This document shows positions 40,807 to 52,460 of a stretch of 64,000 nt of DNA, piece after piece (within the stretch, counting starts at the first letter, position 1; every line of letters starts with the position of its first letter). The notes beneath the pieces are model-generated. The model ran no database searches. It saw only the letters and a list, made by a program, of their open reading frames with translations, and was not told where the DNA came from. The translations under genes were made by a program, and so were the position numbers. Source of the stretch: Rhodanobacter panaciterrae (GTDB lineage Bacteria > Pseudomonadota > Gammaproteobacteria > Xanthomonadales > Rhodanobacteraceae); contig NZ_BMXT01000001.1 in assembly GCF_014651895.1 (NCBI RefSeq), positions 992,001-1,056,000 on the forward strand, given 5' to 3'.

Positions 40807-40834
40807 ATGCCCTGCCTCGCAGGGCATTCTTTTT
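40807..40834 (+). terminator. Intrinsic terminator after lon
   Basis: A perfect 9-bp stem, ATGCCCTGC (40807-40815) with GCAGGGCAT (40819-40827), has a 3-base loop and is followed by TCTTTTT. Confidence 0.9.
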
Positions 40835-40941
40835 GCCTTTTTCACCGTCAGTCGGCGAAGTTTTGCCGTAGTCCTCTGGCGCCCGTTTTGCAAGTGATCT
40901 CATTGACCGCAGATCTTGCGAAAACGTTGCTGTGGCTTGTG

Positions 40942-40971
40942 TTGCGGATTCCGGCAAGGCACTGGTATAAA
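40942..40971 (+). promoter_or_regulatory. Sigma-70 promoter for hupB-tRNA-Val-tRNA-Asp
   Basis: TTGCGG at 40942-40947 and TATAAA at 40966-40971 are separated by 18 bases. The predicted start near 40978 leaves a leader of about 136 bases before hupB. The 340-base lon-hupB gap holds only the lon terminator, this promoter and the leader. Confidence 0.65.
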
Positions 40972-41113
40972 GGCGTTACCGCAGTCCGGCGTTTCTGTCA
41001 GCGCAGTGATGCGGGGTTGCGTTACGGCGCCTACCAGAGCCAACCATCCATGCCGGTGTTGTCCCGTCTCCGGACGGAACATGCTGGCGAAATCCGAACA
41101 AGGAGTTTTTTCA

Positions 41114-41386
41114 ATGAATAAAACCGATCTGATCAATGCCATTGCCGAAAAGGCCGAGCTGACCAAGGCTGATGCGGGCCGTGCCCTCGAGGCGTATCTG
41201 GAGGCTGTGCAGAAGTCGTTGAAGAAGGGCGAGGACGTCTCGGTGGTGGGCTTCGGCACGTTCACTGTGCGCAAGCGCGCTGCCCGTACCGGTCGCAACC
41301 CGCGTACCAACGAGGCGATCAAGATCAAGGCGTCGAAAGTGCCCGCGTTCAAGGCTGGCAAGACCCTCAAGGATGCCCTAAACTAA
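41114..41386 (+). CDS. hupB: DNA-binding protein HU-beta
   Basis: A 90-residue HU/IHF-family nucleoid protein. [24 protein letters not shown] is the beta-arm signature that inserts into the DNA minor groove. AAGGAG lies shortly before the start. Only 19 bases separate its stop from tRNA-Val with no terminator, so the mRNA and two tRNAs probably share one transcript. Confidence 0.97.
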   Translation: MNKTDLINAIAEKAELTKADAGRALEAYLEAVQKSLKKGEDVSVVGFGTFTVRKRAARTGRNPRTNEAIKIKASKVPAFKAGKTLKDALN

Positions 41387-41405
41387 GCGGCTGACGCTTG
41401 GTTTC

Positions 41406-41480
<75 letters not shown>

Positions 41481-41489
41481 GAAAAATGC

Positions 41490-41566
41490 GGAGTGGTAGT
41501 TCAGTTGGTTAGAATGCTGGCCTGTCACGCCGGAGGTCGCGGGTTCGAGTCCCGTCCACTCCGCCA
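41490..41566 (+). tRNA. tRNA-Asp (anticodon GTC), copy 1
   Basis: A 77-base cloverleaf with encoded CCA. Acceptor GGAGTGG pairs with CCACTCC, discriminator G. Anticodon GTC at 41524-41526. It differs from the copy at 53064-53140 only at the fifth acceptor pair (T-A here, C-G there). Confidence 0.98.
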
Positions 41567-41573
41567 CAGTTCG

Positions 41574-41603
41574 CAAGGGCGCCCGTGTGGCGCCCTTGTC
41601 ATT
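41574..41603 (+). terminator. Terminator after the hupB-tRNA unit
   Basis: A perfect 10-bp stem, CAAGGGCGCC (41574-41583) with GGCGCCCTTG (41589-41598), closes a 5-base loop and is followed by TCATTT. Confidence 0.8.
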
Positions 41604-41700
41604 TGAGCAGGGCGTGTTCGTGTAGCTTCTGAGCGATCGGACACGCGGCTTGCGCCACCCACGCACCACGCGCTTTCAACCACGTTGCGGGAAGATTTCA

Positions 41701-43602
41701 ATGCTGCAGGCAATGCGTAACAAGATGCACGGATGGCCGTCCATCATCCTTCTCGGTCTTTGTGTTTTCGCGATGTCGCTGTTCGGCATGGAGAGCTACT
41801 TCACGTCGCGTAACGACACGTTCGTGGCGAAAGTCGGCAAGTTTGAAATCAGCCAGAACGCCTATCAGGATCGGGTGAACCAGTTGCGGCAGCAGATGAG
41901 CGCCGAGCAGGGTGAGCATTTCGATGCCAGCATTTTCGAGAAGCCCGAGGCGAAGCAACGCGTGCTCGATGGCATGATCGACCAGCAGCTGCTGCTCCAG
42001 GCCAATGCGGATTGGGGCATGCGTGTATCGGATCAGGCGGTGCGTGACTACATTGCCGCGATCCCGGCGTTTCAGGTCAACAACCAGTTTGATTCGACCA
42101 GCTATAGCGCATGGCTCAGCAGTCAGCGCAAGACCCCAGGCATGTTCGAGGACGAGGTGCGATCCTCATTGGCGATCCAGCTGTTGCCGGACGCGATCAA
42201 CGACAGCACCCTCGCCAGCGACGCGCAGGTCGATCAATTCCTGAGCCTGCTTACCCAGCGTCGCGACCTTCGCTACTTCCTGTTGCCGCGGCCCACGCTG
42301 GCCGACAGCCAGGTCAGCGATGCCCAGATCGAGACGTATTACAAGGCGCATCTGGCCGACTACATGAATCCCGAGCAGGTCTCGGTGAAGTACATCGAAG
42401 TTGTTGGCGCCGACCTCCCGCTGGATGCTGCGCCGAGCGATGACGACCTGAAAAAGCGCTATGCGGACGAAAAGCAGCGTTTCGTGCAGCCGGAACAGCG
42501 GCTCGCGTCGCACATCCTGATCAATGTGCCGGCCAATGCCACACCGGAGCAGCAGAAGGCAGCACTGGCCCAGGCCGAAAAAATTGCAGCCGACGCCAAT
42601 CCAGGTGACTTCGCCAAGCTGGCCGAACAGGATTCACAGGATCTGGGTTCCAAGCGCCAGGGTGGTGATCTGGGCTGGCTGGAAAAGGGCGTGACCGATC
42701 CTGCATTTGACACGGCGCTATTTGCCTTGCAGAAGGATCAGATCTCCAAGCCGGTTCTGTCGTCCGATGGTTATCACATCATCTGGTTACGTGATGTGCG
42801 CAGCGGTGAGTCCAAGCCGTTTGGCGAAGTACGTGACCAGCTGGCCAAGGAAGCATCGGCTGCCGAGCGCGACCGCAAGTACAACGAAGTCGCCGGCAAG
42901 ATGTCCGACAACACTTACCAGAATCCGACCTCGCTGGAGCCGGCTTCGGTGGCCTTGAATCTGCCGATCAAGAGCACAGCCCTGTTCTCGCGCAAGGGTG
43001 GTGAAGGCATCACCGCGAACCCCAAGTTACTCGCTGCAGCGTTTGGCGACGATGTGCTGGTACAGGGCAACAACTCCAGCTTGATCGACCTGGGCAACAA
43101 CCACTCGGTGGTAATCCATATCGACAAGCACGTGCCGGCGGCGGCCCGTCCTTTGGCTGAAGTGCACGCTGATGTGCAGAAAAGAATTCTCGACGAGCGC
43201 GTCGCGGCGACCGAAAAGAAGCAGGCTGATGATGCACTGGCACGCTTGCGCAAGGGCGAGTCGATGCCGACGGTGGCTGCATCGCTCGGCGCCACGATCA
43301 CCAGCATGAATGAGGCTGTGCGGCACTCCCAAGTGCCGGCGCCGTTGTTGACGCAAGCGTTCCTGCTGCCGCATCCAGTGGCAGACAAGGCGGAGTTTGC
43401 CGCGGTGGATATGCAGGATGGCAGCTATGCCTTGCTCGCCGTGGACAAGGTGCAGGGCGGTGATCTGTCGAAGGTGCCGCCGGAACAGCGCGAGGCACTG
43501 CGTCGGCAGATGACTCAGGCCTATGGCTCCGAGACGACACGCGAACTGATTGAGCTGCTCAAGACAAACGTCAAGATCAAGATCAACACGAGCCGGTTGT
43601 AA
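41701..43602 (+). CDS. ppiD: PpiD-like periplasmic folding chaperone (SurA/parvulin type)
   Basis: A 633-residue membrane-anchored protein. An N-terminal helix (about 10-30, IILLGLCVFAMSLFGMES) is followed by a SurA-like helical chaperone region, a parvulin rotamase domain (about 265-360: QRLASHILINV through GYHIIWLRDV) and a second C-terminal region. PpiD assists early folding of secreted proteins at the Sec translocon. Position after hupB is conserved. The start at 41701 gives the expected anchor. Confidence 0.93.
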   Translation: MLQAMRNKMHGWPSIILLGLCVFAMSLFGMESYFTSRNDTFVAKVGKFEISQNAYQDRVNQLRQQMSAEQGEHFDASIFEKPEAKQRVLDGMIDQQLLLQANADWGMRVSDQAVRDYIAAIPAFQVNNQFDSTSYSAWLSSQRKTPGMFEDEVRSSLAIQLLPDAINDSTLASDAQVDQFLSLLTQRRDLRYFLLPRPTLADSQVSDAQIETYYKAHLADYMNPEQVSVKYIEVVGADLPLDAAPSDDDLKKRYADEKQRFVQPEQRLASHILINVPANATPEQQKAALAQAEKIAADANPGDFAKLAEQDSQDLGSKRQGGDLGWLEKGVTDPAFDTALFALQKDQISKPVLSSDGYHIIWLRDVRSGESKPFGEVRDQLAKEASAAERDRKYNEVAGKMSDNTYQNPTSLEPASVALNLPIKSTALFSRKGGEGITANPKLLAAAFGDDVLVQGNNSSLIDLGNNHSVVIHIDKHVPAAARPLAEVHADVQKRILDERVAATEKKQADDALARLRKGESMPTVAASLGATITSMNEAVRHSQVPAPLLTQAFLLPHPVADKAEFAAVDMQDGSYALLAVDKVQGGDLSKVPPEQREALRRQMTQAYGSETTRELIELLKTNVKIKINTSRL

Positions 43603-43621
43603 GGGCTGTCGTTGTAATGAG

Positions 43622-43658
43622 AAACGAAAGGGCGGCCTATGGCCGCCCTTTCGTTTTT
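43622..43658 (+). terminator. Strong bidirectional terminator between ppiD and mltD
   Basis: A perfect 16-bp stem, AAACGAAAGGGCGGCC (43622-43637) with GGCCGCCCTTTCGTTT (43641-43656), has a 3-base loop. T-runs on the right and A-runs on the left allow it to serve both converging genes. Confidence 0.9.
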
Positions 43659-43712
43659 GATTCAGATGAGTCGACTCCATTGCTGGCTGAACTAAGTAAC
43701 AAGATGCGCTAC

Positions 43713-44915
43713 TCAGTTCGCATCACTTACCTGTAGCACCTGGCCAAGCTTCAGCGTGTTTCCGCGCAGATGGTTCCAGCGCTGCAGCTGGGTGACATTT
43801 ACCGCGTAGTCGTGGGCGATCTGCCACAGGCTGTCGCCTGGTCGGACGGTATGGGTTTTCCGCTGCGTTTTTGCGACTGGCGGTGAAGTCACAGCCATAT
43901 TCGTAGTGCTGTCACGACGATCATCAGTAGTGGTTGTCTGTGGCTGTGCCAGCAAGGCGTTGCGGAATTGGTCGACGTGACTGGCCGGCAACAGCAGATA
44001 CGAGGCCGCGCCGGCATCGATCATGTCGCTGCGGAATGCGGCATTGAGATCCTTCAACGTGTTTACTGATATGCCGGCATGATCGGCAGCTCGTGCCATC
44101 GGCATCGAATGGGTGATCTTCACCTGCACCAGGTGTTGTTCGTCCGGCAATGTCGGAAGACTGACGTCGAAGCGGGCCGGCTCCCGTACTACGCAGGCCA
44201 TGGCCAGCAGCTTGGTCAGATGCTCGCGGGTGACGCTGCGAACCGGCCACTTCGGGATCACCGGCTCATCCGCCGGCATGCCATGTTTCTGGATGAATTT
44301 CCGCACCGAGAATTCACCGGCGTTGTACGCGTAATCAGCCACTCGCCAGTCATGAAATTGATCGTGATACTGCTTGAGCAGTTTCATCACGGCATTGGCC
44401 GCGGCAGGAACATCGAGGCGACCGTCGTAGCGGCCATCGACGCGCAGTCCCATCGATCCGGCGGTGACCGGCATGATCTGCCACATGCCAGCCGGCTGAT
44501 GGTTGCGGACTGGAGGCGATTGAAAATGACTTTCCACCCACGGCAGCAGCACGAATTCGCCCGCAACGTCGTATTGGGCCGCGACCTGTTGCACGTAGAT
44601 CAGACGTGGCAGCACTTCCCGCAGTTGATCTTCGAATTGTTGCGGGTTGTGTGTGTAACGCCTGGCCTGGGCCAGCACCGAAGGGTCGGCGTCGCAGTCG
44701 GCCATGGCAAAACTGCTGCGCAACTGATCCCACATATTGCCCGACGGTGATACCAGTGGTGGATTAGGGGGTATGACTTCCTCGATCCTGGGAGGGGCAA
44801 GCGTCGTCGTCGGTGGTTTGACGATCGGCTGGTACGGTGCGTGTGTCGGTACGCCGGCGCACGCGGCAAGCAGGAGCGGCAGCAGCAGCGGCAAGGGTCG
44901 CAGATGCTTCCTCAT
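43713..44915 (-). CDS. mltD: Membrane-bound lytic murein transglycosylase D
   Basis: A 400-residue lipoprotein. LLLAAC is the lipobox near residue 19. The SLT domain contains catalytic Glu in LLPWVESHFQ, then GMWQIMP and DYAYNAGE, all hallmark MltD motifs. A single C-terminal LysM (THTVRPGDSLWQIAHDYAVN) binds peptidoglycan, whereas E. coli MltD has two. It overlaps gloB upstream by 4 bases. The gloB-mltD pairing is common in gammaproteobacteria. Confidence 0.95.
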   Translation of the reverse strand: MRKHLRPLPLLLPLLLAACAGVPTHAPYQPIVKPPTTTLAPPRIEEVIPPNPPLVSPSGNMWDQLRSSFAMADCDADPSVLAQARRYTHNPQQFEDQLREVLPRLIYVQQVAAQYDVAGEFVLLPWVESHFQSPPVRNHQPAGMWQIMPVTAGSMGLRVDGRYDGRLDVPAAANAVMKLLKQYHDQFHDWRVADYAYNAGEFSVRKFIQKHGMPADEPVIPKWPVRSVTREHLTKLLAMACVVREPARFDVSLPTLPDEQHLVQVKITHSMPMARAADHAGISVNTLKDLNAAFRSDMIDAGAASYLLLPASHVDQFRNALLAQPQTTTTDDRRDSTTNMAVTSPPVAKTQRKTHTVRPGDSLWQIAHDYAVNVTQLQRWNHLRGNTLKLGQVLQVSDAN

Positions 44916-45697
44916 CCCTGGAATCCATTCTTGGCTTCACGCACCGCTGCAAAACGCGCAGTGCGATCGTCGCCGATGCCTTGCAGCCGGCACCACTCGA
45001 CAACGGCGTCGGCATCGACGCGCAGGAATGGATTGGTCGCCAGCTCACTGGAGAGTGCTACCGGCAGGGTAGGCTGGAACCGGGCGCGTAATTCGGCGAC
45101 TTTCAACAGCCGCTGCTGCAGCTCGTGATTGGTCGGTTCGATGGTGCGCGCGAAACGTCCGTTGGCTTCAGTGTATTCGTGGCCTCCGCAAACCAGGGTC
45201 TCCCCGGGCAGTGTGGAGAGTCGATCCAGCGAGGCGAGCATCTGGGCTGGCGTGCCTTCGAACAATCGGCCGCAGCCCAGACTGAACAAGGTGTCGCCGC
45301 ACAGCAGCAAGCCAGCACCGACGTAGGCGATGTGGCTGAGCGTGTGACCGGGAATCGCGATCACCTCGAAGCGGACGCGTGGCAACGTCAGGTCGACCAG
45401 GTCGCCGTCGCGCACCTGTTCGGTCGTCTCGACGATGCGTTCATCCACGGGTGCATAGACCGGGACGGCATGCTGCGCGCGCAGCGTGGCAACGCCACCG
45501 ATGTGATCGTGGTGATGATGGGTCAGCAGAATCGCGCGCAGCGTCAATTGCCGCGCAGTCAACGCCTGCTCGACGACGGCGGCATCGCCCGGATCGACGA
45601 CGATGGCGTTGCCATCATCGTCATGCAACAGCCAGATGTAGTTGTCGGTCAGTGCCGGTAACGGTATGAGATGCAAGACGAGCTCCGCTGCGTTCAT
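44912..45697 (-). CDS. gloB: Hydroxyacylglutathione hydrolase (glyoxalase II)
   Basis: A 261-residue metallo-beta-lactamase-fold enzyme that hydrolyses S-lactoylglutathione in methylglyoxal detoxification. THHHHDHIGG is the dinuclear metal site, with further ligands in PGHTLSH and CGDTLF, and a C-terminal HAGH substrate domain containing NPFLR. The start at MNAAELVL (45697) was chosen over the longer frame, which adds a non-conserved leader. Stop overlaps the mltD start. Confidence 0.96.
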   Translation of the reverse strand: MNAAELVLHLIPLPALTDNYIWLLHDDDGNAIVVDPGDAAVVEQALTARQLTLRAILLTHHHHDHIGGVATLRAQHAVPVYAPVDERIVETTEQVRDGDLVDLTLPRVRFEVIAIPGHTLSHIAYVGAGLLLCGDTLFSLGCGRLFEGTPAQMLASLDRLSTLPGETLVCGGHEYTEANGRFARTIEPTNHELQQRLLKVAELRARFQPTLPVALSSELATNPFLRVDADAVVEWCRLQGIGDDRTARFAAVREAKNGFQG

Positions 45698-45927
45698 GGA
45701 ACACCCGACAGGTTGGGTGCTGTTTCCCAGCTCAACGACAGACGCAGCCATCCGGGGCGCGCGTGCAGCGGTCGACTATAAAGTGGCTTTACTGGCCGCT
45801 CGTTAGCAGAGCGTTAACAGGCCGAGTCACTGTTCAGCAGCGTGCGACAGTTCCGTCTGACCTGTGATCTGCTGCCAGTAGCCATCAGCCGTTACACTCT
45901 CGGCACAGATGGAGAAGTGGGTAAGGC

Positions 45928-46620
45928 ATGCATCATCGCGATGACGACATCTACGCCAGTGCGCCGTTGCGCCGATTGCTGGATGAGCAGACGCGCGTGC
46001 TGACACCTGAGCTGCAGCGCTGTTTCGGTACGCATGCGCTGTTGCTGGGTGCGTCCATCGACGATGTGCCGCCAGCGTTGCCGATGCTCGGCTGCTGGAC
46101 CACCTTGCACTTGGGCAACGGCCGTTATCGGGGTGATCTGCACGCGGCGGCGGATGAGCCGCTGCCGTTCGTCGATGATGCGTTCGAACTGGTGCTGCTG
46201 CGGCATGCACTGGAAGTGGCGCCGAGTGCATCGGCCCTGCTTGCTGAAGCCGTTCGTGTACTGGCGCCAGGCGGCGTACTCGCGCTGACCGGCGTGCATC
46301 CACTCGGTGGCTGGGCACCGTGGTTCTGCTGGCACGCACGCGGCAAGTCGCAGACATTGCAGATGCCATGGCGGCTGGAGCACAACCTGCAACAGGCGGG
46401 GTTGGAGATCGAGCAGGTGCGGCGGATCGGTCGACTGTGGCCGCACCTGACGTCGCCAGGTGCGGCGGCGGCCAACCCATTCGGCGGCGGCTATGTACTG
46501 GTCGCACGCAAGCGCCGGCGCATGGCCACGCCGCTGCGGATCAAGCCGGTGCCGGTACGGGTGCCGACCAATAGCCAGCTGTCGCCGGGTACGCGGCGTA
46601 GTTCGGCGCTGCGACTTTGA
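45928..46620 (+). CDS. SAM-dependent methyltransferase-like protein
   Basis: A 230-residue class I methyltransferase-like protein. LPFVDDAFELVLLRHALEVAP and LAEAVRVLAPGGVLALTGV match motifs IV-VI of the Methyltransf_11 group, but the N-terminal glycine motif is weak (LLLGASIDDV). The C-terminal tail is Arg/Pro rich. It is divergent from gloB and 19 bases upstream of rnhA, as in xanthomonads where a methyltransferase-like gene precedes rnhA-dnaQ. Substrate unknown. Confidence 0.8.
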   Translation: MHHRDDDIYASAPLRRLLDEQTRVLTPELQRCFGTHALLLGASIDDVPPALPMLGCWTTLHLGNGRYRGDLHAAADEPLPFVDDAFELVLLRHALEVAPSASALLAEAVRVLAPGGVLALTGVHPLGGWAPWFCWHARGKSQTLQMPWRLEHNLQQAGLEIEQVRRIGRLWPHLTSPGAAAANPFGGGYVLVARKRRRMATPLRIKPVPVRVPTNSQLSPGTRRSSALRL

Positions 46621-46639
46621 ACGGGATACGTGAACAACG

Positions 46640-47083
46640 ATGAGTGAAGTGGAAGCATTTACCGATGGCGCCTGTCTGGGCAATCCAGGCCCGGGTGGCT
46701 GGGCCGCGCTATTGCGTGCAAAGGGCAGCGAGCGCGTGGTTGCGGGTGGTGATCCGGATACCACCAATAACCGGATGGAGTTGATGGCAGCGATCGGCGC
46801 GCTGGAGGCCTTGAAACGGCCTTGTCAGGTGGTGCTCACCACCGACTCCCGTTATGTGATGCAGGGTATCGAGCAGTGGATGCCGAAGTGGCGCGCCAAC
46901 GGCTGGCGTACCGCGGACAAGAAGCCGGTGAAGAACCAGGATCTGTGGCAGCGTCTGTCCGATGCGGTCGGCACCCACCAGGTGCGCTGGAAATGGGTGA
47001 AAGGCCACAGTGGCCATGCCGAGAACGAACGGGTCGATCAGGCCGCGCGTGAGCAGGCCGAGTTGCTGCGAGGCCGAGCATGA
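46640..47083 (+). CDS. rnhA: Ribonuclease HI
   Basis: A 147-residue enzyme degrading RNA in RNA-DNA hybrids. [19 protein letters not shown] holds the first Asp, NRMELMAAI the Glu, [11 protein letters not shown] the second Asp, and [13 protein letters not shown] the His and last Asp. Its stop overlaps the dnaQ start (ATGA). Confidence 0.97.
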   Translation: MSEVEAFTDGACLGNPGPGGWAALLRAKGSERVVAGGDPDTTNNRMELMAAIGALEALKRPCQVVLTTDSRYVMQGIEQWMPKWRANGWRTADKKPVKNQDLWQRLSDAVGTHQVRWKWVKGHSGHAENERVDQAAREQAELLRGRA

Positions 47084-47787
47084 GGCAGATCGTTCTCGAT
47101 ACCGAAACCACCGGCCTGGAAGTGCGCCAAGGCCATCGGCTGGTGGAAATTGCCTGCGTCGAGATGGTCGAGCGCCGGCTTACCGGCCGGCATTACCAGA
47201 CGTATCTCAACCCGGATCGGGCGATCGATGAGGGCGCCCGCCTGGTGACCGGCATCGAGGACGAGTTCCTGCTCGACAAGCCGCGCTTCGCCGAAGTGGT
47301 GGAGGAATTCCTGGCCTTCATCGATGGCGCGGAACTGATCATCCACAACGCCAGTTTCGACATCGGCTTCCTCGACGCCGAACTGGCGCGGCTGGACAAC
47401 GGTGCTGGTCGTATCGGTGACCGTTGCAGCGTGCTGGATACCCTGGCGCTGGCGCGCGAACGCTATCCCGGCCAACGCAACAGCCTGGACGCCTTGTGCA
47501 AGCGGCTTGGCGTGGACAACTCACGGCGCGATCTGCACGGCGGCCTGATCGATGCCCAGTTGCTGGCCGACGTCTATCTGGCGATGACCTCGGGGCAGGG
47601 TGCGTTCGACCTGGGCTTTGAAGGCGTCGCCGAGCAACGTCATGCGGTGGTGACTGCGCCGGTGATGCTGCGTACGCGCCCCAGTGTGCTGCATGCTTCG
47701 CCGGAGGAGCTGCTGCAGCACGAACGACGGCTGGATGCGCTGGACAAGAGCGCGGATGGCCAGAGTGTATGGCGTCGGCTGAGTTGA
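47080..47787 (+). CDS. dnaQ: DNA polymerase III epsilon subunit (3'-5' proofreading exonuclease)
   Basis: A 235-residue DEDDh exonuclease: LDTETTG (Asp, Glu), [11 protein letters not shown] (Asp), and the [18 protein letters not shown] segment (His, Asp). The C-terminal tail, residues 190-235, would bind the alpha polymerase subunit. The rnhA-dnaQ pair is conserved and here translationally coupled. Confidence 0.97.
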   Translation: MRQIVLDTETTGLEVRQGHRLVEIACVEMVERRLTGRHYQTYLNPDRAIDEGARLVTGIEDEFLLDKPRFAEVVEEFLAFIDGAELIIHNASFDIGFLDAELARLDNGAGRIGDRCSVLDTLALARERYPGQRNSLDALCKRLGVDNSRRDLHGGLIDAQLLADVYLAMTSGQGAFDLGFEGVAEQRHAVVTAPVMLRTRPSVLHASPEELLQHERRLDALDKSADGQSVWRRLS

Positions 47788-47809
47788 ACGATGCGGTTGC
47801 GGGCTGGAC

Positions 47810-48511
47810 TCAGCAGGAACGCACGATGATCACGCTGATGTTGTCGTCGCCGCCACGGTCGAGTGCGCTCAGCAGCAGTTGATCGACACACTCCTGCGCG
47901 GCCAGGTCGGTACGCGCCACCGTGCTTGCGATCGACGCGTCGTCGACGCCTTCGGTCAGTCCATCGCTACACAACAGGAAACTCATGCCGGGCTCCAACG
48001 GACCGCGCGCCATGCCGATATGCAGTTGTTCGGTGGCCGTCACGCCCAGTGCCTGGGTAAGCACGTTGCGTTGCGGGTGCTGTGATGCCTGGGCCGGATC
48101 CAGTTGGCCAGCCTCGACCAGTGCCTGTACCAGTGAATGGTCATGGCTGATCTGCCGCAAATCCTGCTTCCACATGTAGATCCGGCTGTCGCCCACCCAG
48201 GCGACCTCATAGCCGTCGCTGCTTGTCCGAAGTACGGCGATGGTGGTGCCCATCGGCAGGATGTCGGAGCTGTGCCGGGTGTGCGCAAGCAGCCGCTCGG
48301 CCGCGCCGTGCACCGCCTCGATCAGGCTGTGCCCGCGAGTGACCAGGTCGACCACGGCATCGCGCACCAGCGCCGATGCCACTTCGCCGTGCTGATGGCC
48401 GCCCATGCCATCGGCCACCAGGAACAGGCCGAGTGACGCATCGGCGTAATAGGTGTCCTCATTGCGCGTGCGGCGCAGGCCGACATGCGTTCCGTGTCCG
48501 AATTCGATCAT
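47810..48511 (-). CDS. PP2C family serine/threonine phosphatase
   Basis: A 233-residue metal-dependent phosphatase. Motifs include RTRNEDTYY, LFLVADGMGGH, AWVGDSRIYMWK and a final GGDDNISVIIV, which together supply the Asp residues binding two Mn/Mg ions. This is the compact PrpC/Stp1-type bacterial form. No partner kinase lies nearby. The start at 48511 has no strong ribosome site. Confidence 0.92.
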   Translation of the reverse strand: MIEFGHGTHVGLRRTRNEDTYYADASLGLFLVADGMGGHQHGEVASALVRDAVVDLVTRGHSLIEAVHGAAERLLAHTRHSSDILPMGTTIAVLRTSSDGYEVAWVGDSRIYMWKQDLRQISHDHSLVQALVEAGQLDPAQASQHPQRNVLTQALGVTATEQLHIGMARGPLEPGMSFLLCSDGLTEGVDDASIASTVARTDLAAQECVDQLLLSALDRGGDDNISVIIVRSC

Positions 48512-48560
48512 GGGTTTTCAGTTGAGACGAGCTGTCGCAGCATGCCGGAAGACATGGTTG

Positions 48561-48589
48561 TTGTCACGGCAAGTTCGCTCGCGTATTAT
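48561..48589 (+). promoter_or_regulatory. Sigma-70 promoter for tRNA-Ser
   Basis: TTGTCA at 48561-48566 and TATTAT at 48584-48589 are separated by 17 bases. The predicted start at about 48596 is 27 bases before the mature tRNA. Confidence 0.75.
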
Positions 48590-48622
48590 TCCCGGCTCGC
48601 ATGAGCCACCATGCAACCCACT

Positions 48623-48752
<130 letters not shown>

Positions 48753-48771
48753 AGTGGTGACGGCGGGGTGA

Positions 48772-48877
48772 GAACCCACTTTGGGTTCGACAATTTTGTC
48801 TGGAACAAAATTGGACAGCCGCAGGCTGGCCCCGTAGCGCGCAGCGCGAAGGGGTTCGGCCCAAGGATGGGCCGAAC
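48772..48877. repeat. Cluster of five consecutive small hairpins
   Basis: Five inverted repeats follow each other with 1-3 base gaps: GAACCCA/TGGGTTC (48772-48788), CAATTTTGT/ACAAAATTG (48791-48813), CAGCC/GGCTG (48816-48828), CCCC-x3-GCGC/GCGC-x3-GGGG (48830-48854) and GTTCGGCCC/GGGCCGAAC (48854-48877). No gene covers it. It resembles dispersed intergenic repeat modules of Xanthomonadaceae, but only one copy is in this window. Confidence 0.7.
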
Positions 48878-48941
48878 AATCCCACCCGGTGCCATGATGT
48901 CTCGCGTCCACCCGTCGCGTTTGCTTTCCCGCGATCAAAAG

Positions 48942-48969
48942 AAGGGCCGGGTGATCCCCGGCCCTTTTT
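48942..48969 (-). terminator. Terminator of ppsA (works in both directions)
   Basis: A perfect 10-bp stem, AAGGGCCGGG (48942-48951) with CCCGGCCCTT (48957-48966), lies between tRNA-Ser and the 3' end of ppsA. T-runs occur on both outer sides (right: TTTTT; left strand complement: CTTTTG). Confidence 0.8.
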
Positions 48970-49013
48970 CATACTCTGTCGCGGCTACAGCCGCCAGACG
49001 ATGCCCAGCCGAC

Positions 49014-51386
<2,373 letters not shown>

Positions 51387-51617
51387 GGGTGTCTCCTCAA
51401 GAGCTTTCGATGGATAACGGTACGGATGCATCAGGCAGACCGAAAGCGGGCTGCAAAGGACTGGTATTGTCCGCTGCCGATGGTGCGCAGCACAAGAAGA
51501 CCATTGCCCCGGGAGGTGATTCCAACGGCATACCAGTCAGCCGGCAGTCAATCGGCGACAGCGTTTGGCGCTTGGGTTATGGTGCGAACAAACGCATCCA
51601 CGCGATCGGGATACTGT

Positions 51618-52433
51618 ATGCAGCGCACGGTTTTCTTCATCTCCGACTCCACTGGTATTACCGCGGAGACGATCGGCAACAGCATCCTGGCGCAGTTCGA
51701 GGGCGTGCAGTTCGACAAGCACCGCCTGCCATTCACCGACAGTGCGCACAAGGCGGAGGCGGCCGCGCTGCGCATCAAGACCAATTATGCGCAGAGCGGT
51801 CAGCGCCCGATCGTGGTCAATACCATGGCCGAACGCGCGCTGTGCGACATCGTTGCCGCCAGTGGCGCGCTGATGCTGGACGTGTTCGCGCCGTTCATCG
51901 GGCCGCTGGAAGAGGAGCTGGCGACCAAGCGTTCGGGTGCGGTCAATCGCTCGCATGGCATGGTCGACTACGCCAAGTACGAGGCGCGCATCAACGCGAC
52001 CAACTACGCGCTTTCCCACGATGACGGCATGGACGTGGATTATTCCCAGGCCGATCTGATCCTGGTCGGCGTGTCGCGTTCGGGCAAGACGCCCACCTGC
52101 CTGTACATGGCCTTGCATTACGGTGTCAGCGCCGCCAACTATCCGCTGACCGACGAGGACCTGGAAAAACTTGAACTGCCGGTGCGTTTGCGCCCGTATC
52201 GGGATCGGTTGTTCGGCTTGACCATCGATCCGCAGCGACTGGCGCAGATCCGCGAGCAGCGTCGCGCCGGCAGCCGTTATGCCACCTTGAAGCAATGCCG
52301 CTGGGAGCTGGAACAGGCCGATCGGCTGATGCGCCAGGCCGGTATTCCCAGCCTCAACACCACACATGTGTCGATCGAGGAGATCGCCAGCAAGATCTTC
52401 GACCGTTTCGGGATCGAGCGGACCATGTTCTGA
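51618..52433 (+). CDS. ppsR: PEP synthetase regulatory protein (DUF299 kinase/phosphorylase)
   Basis: A 271-residue bifunctional regulator that inactivates PEP synthase by ADP-dependent phosphorylation and reactivates it by Pi-dependent dephosphorylation. RTVFFISDSTGITAETIG is the family opening and GVSRSGKT the P-loop. The true start is ATG 51618. The ppsA-ppsR divergent pair with a 231-base intergenic region is conserved. Confidence 0.96.
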   Translation: MQRTVFFISDSTGITAETIGNSILAQFEGVQFDKHRLPFTDSAHKAEAAALRIKTNYAQSGQRPIVVNTMAERALCDIVAASGALMLDVFAPFIGPLEEELATKRSGAVNRSHGMVDYAKYEARINATNYALSHDDGMDVDYSQADLILVGVSRSGKTPTCLYMALHYGVSAANYPLTDEDLEKLELPVRLRPYRDRLFGLTIDPQRLAQIREQRRAGSRYATLKQCRWELEQADRLMRQAGIPSLNTTHVSIEEIASKIFDRFGIERTMF

Positions 52434-52460
52434 TTAACAACCGGAGATTCCGCGCCCGTC

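Noticed and set aside
48772-48877. Possible CRISPR array or tandem repeat
   Set aside because: The hairpins differ in sequence and size. There is no repeated unit with regular spacers, so it is not CRISPR.
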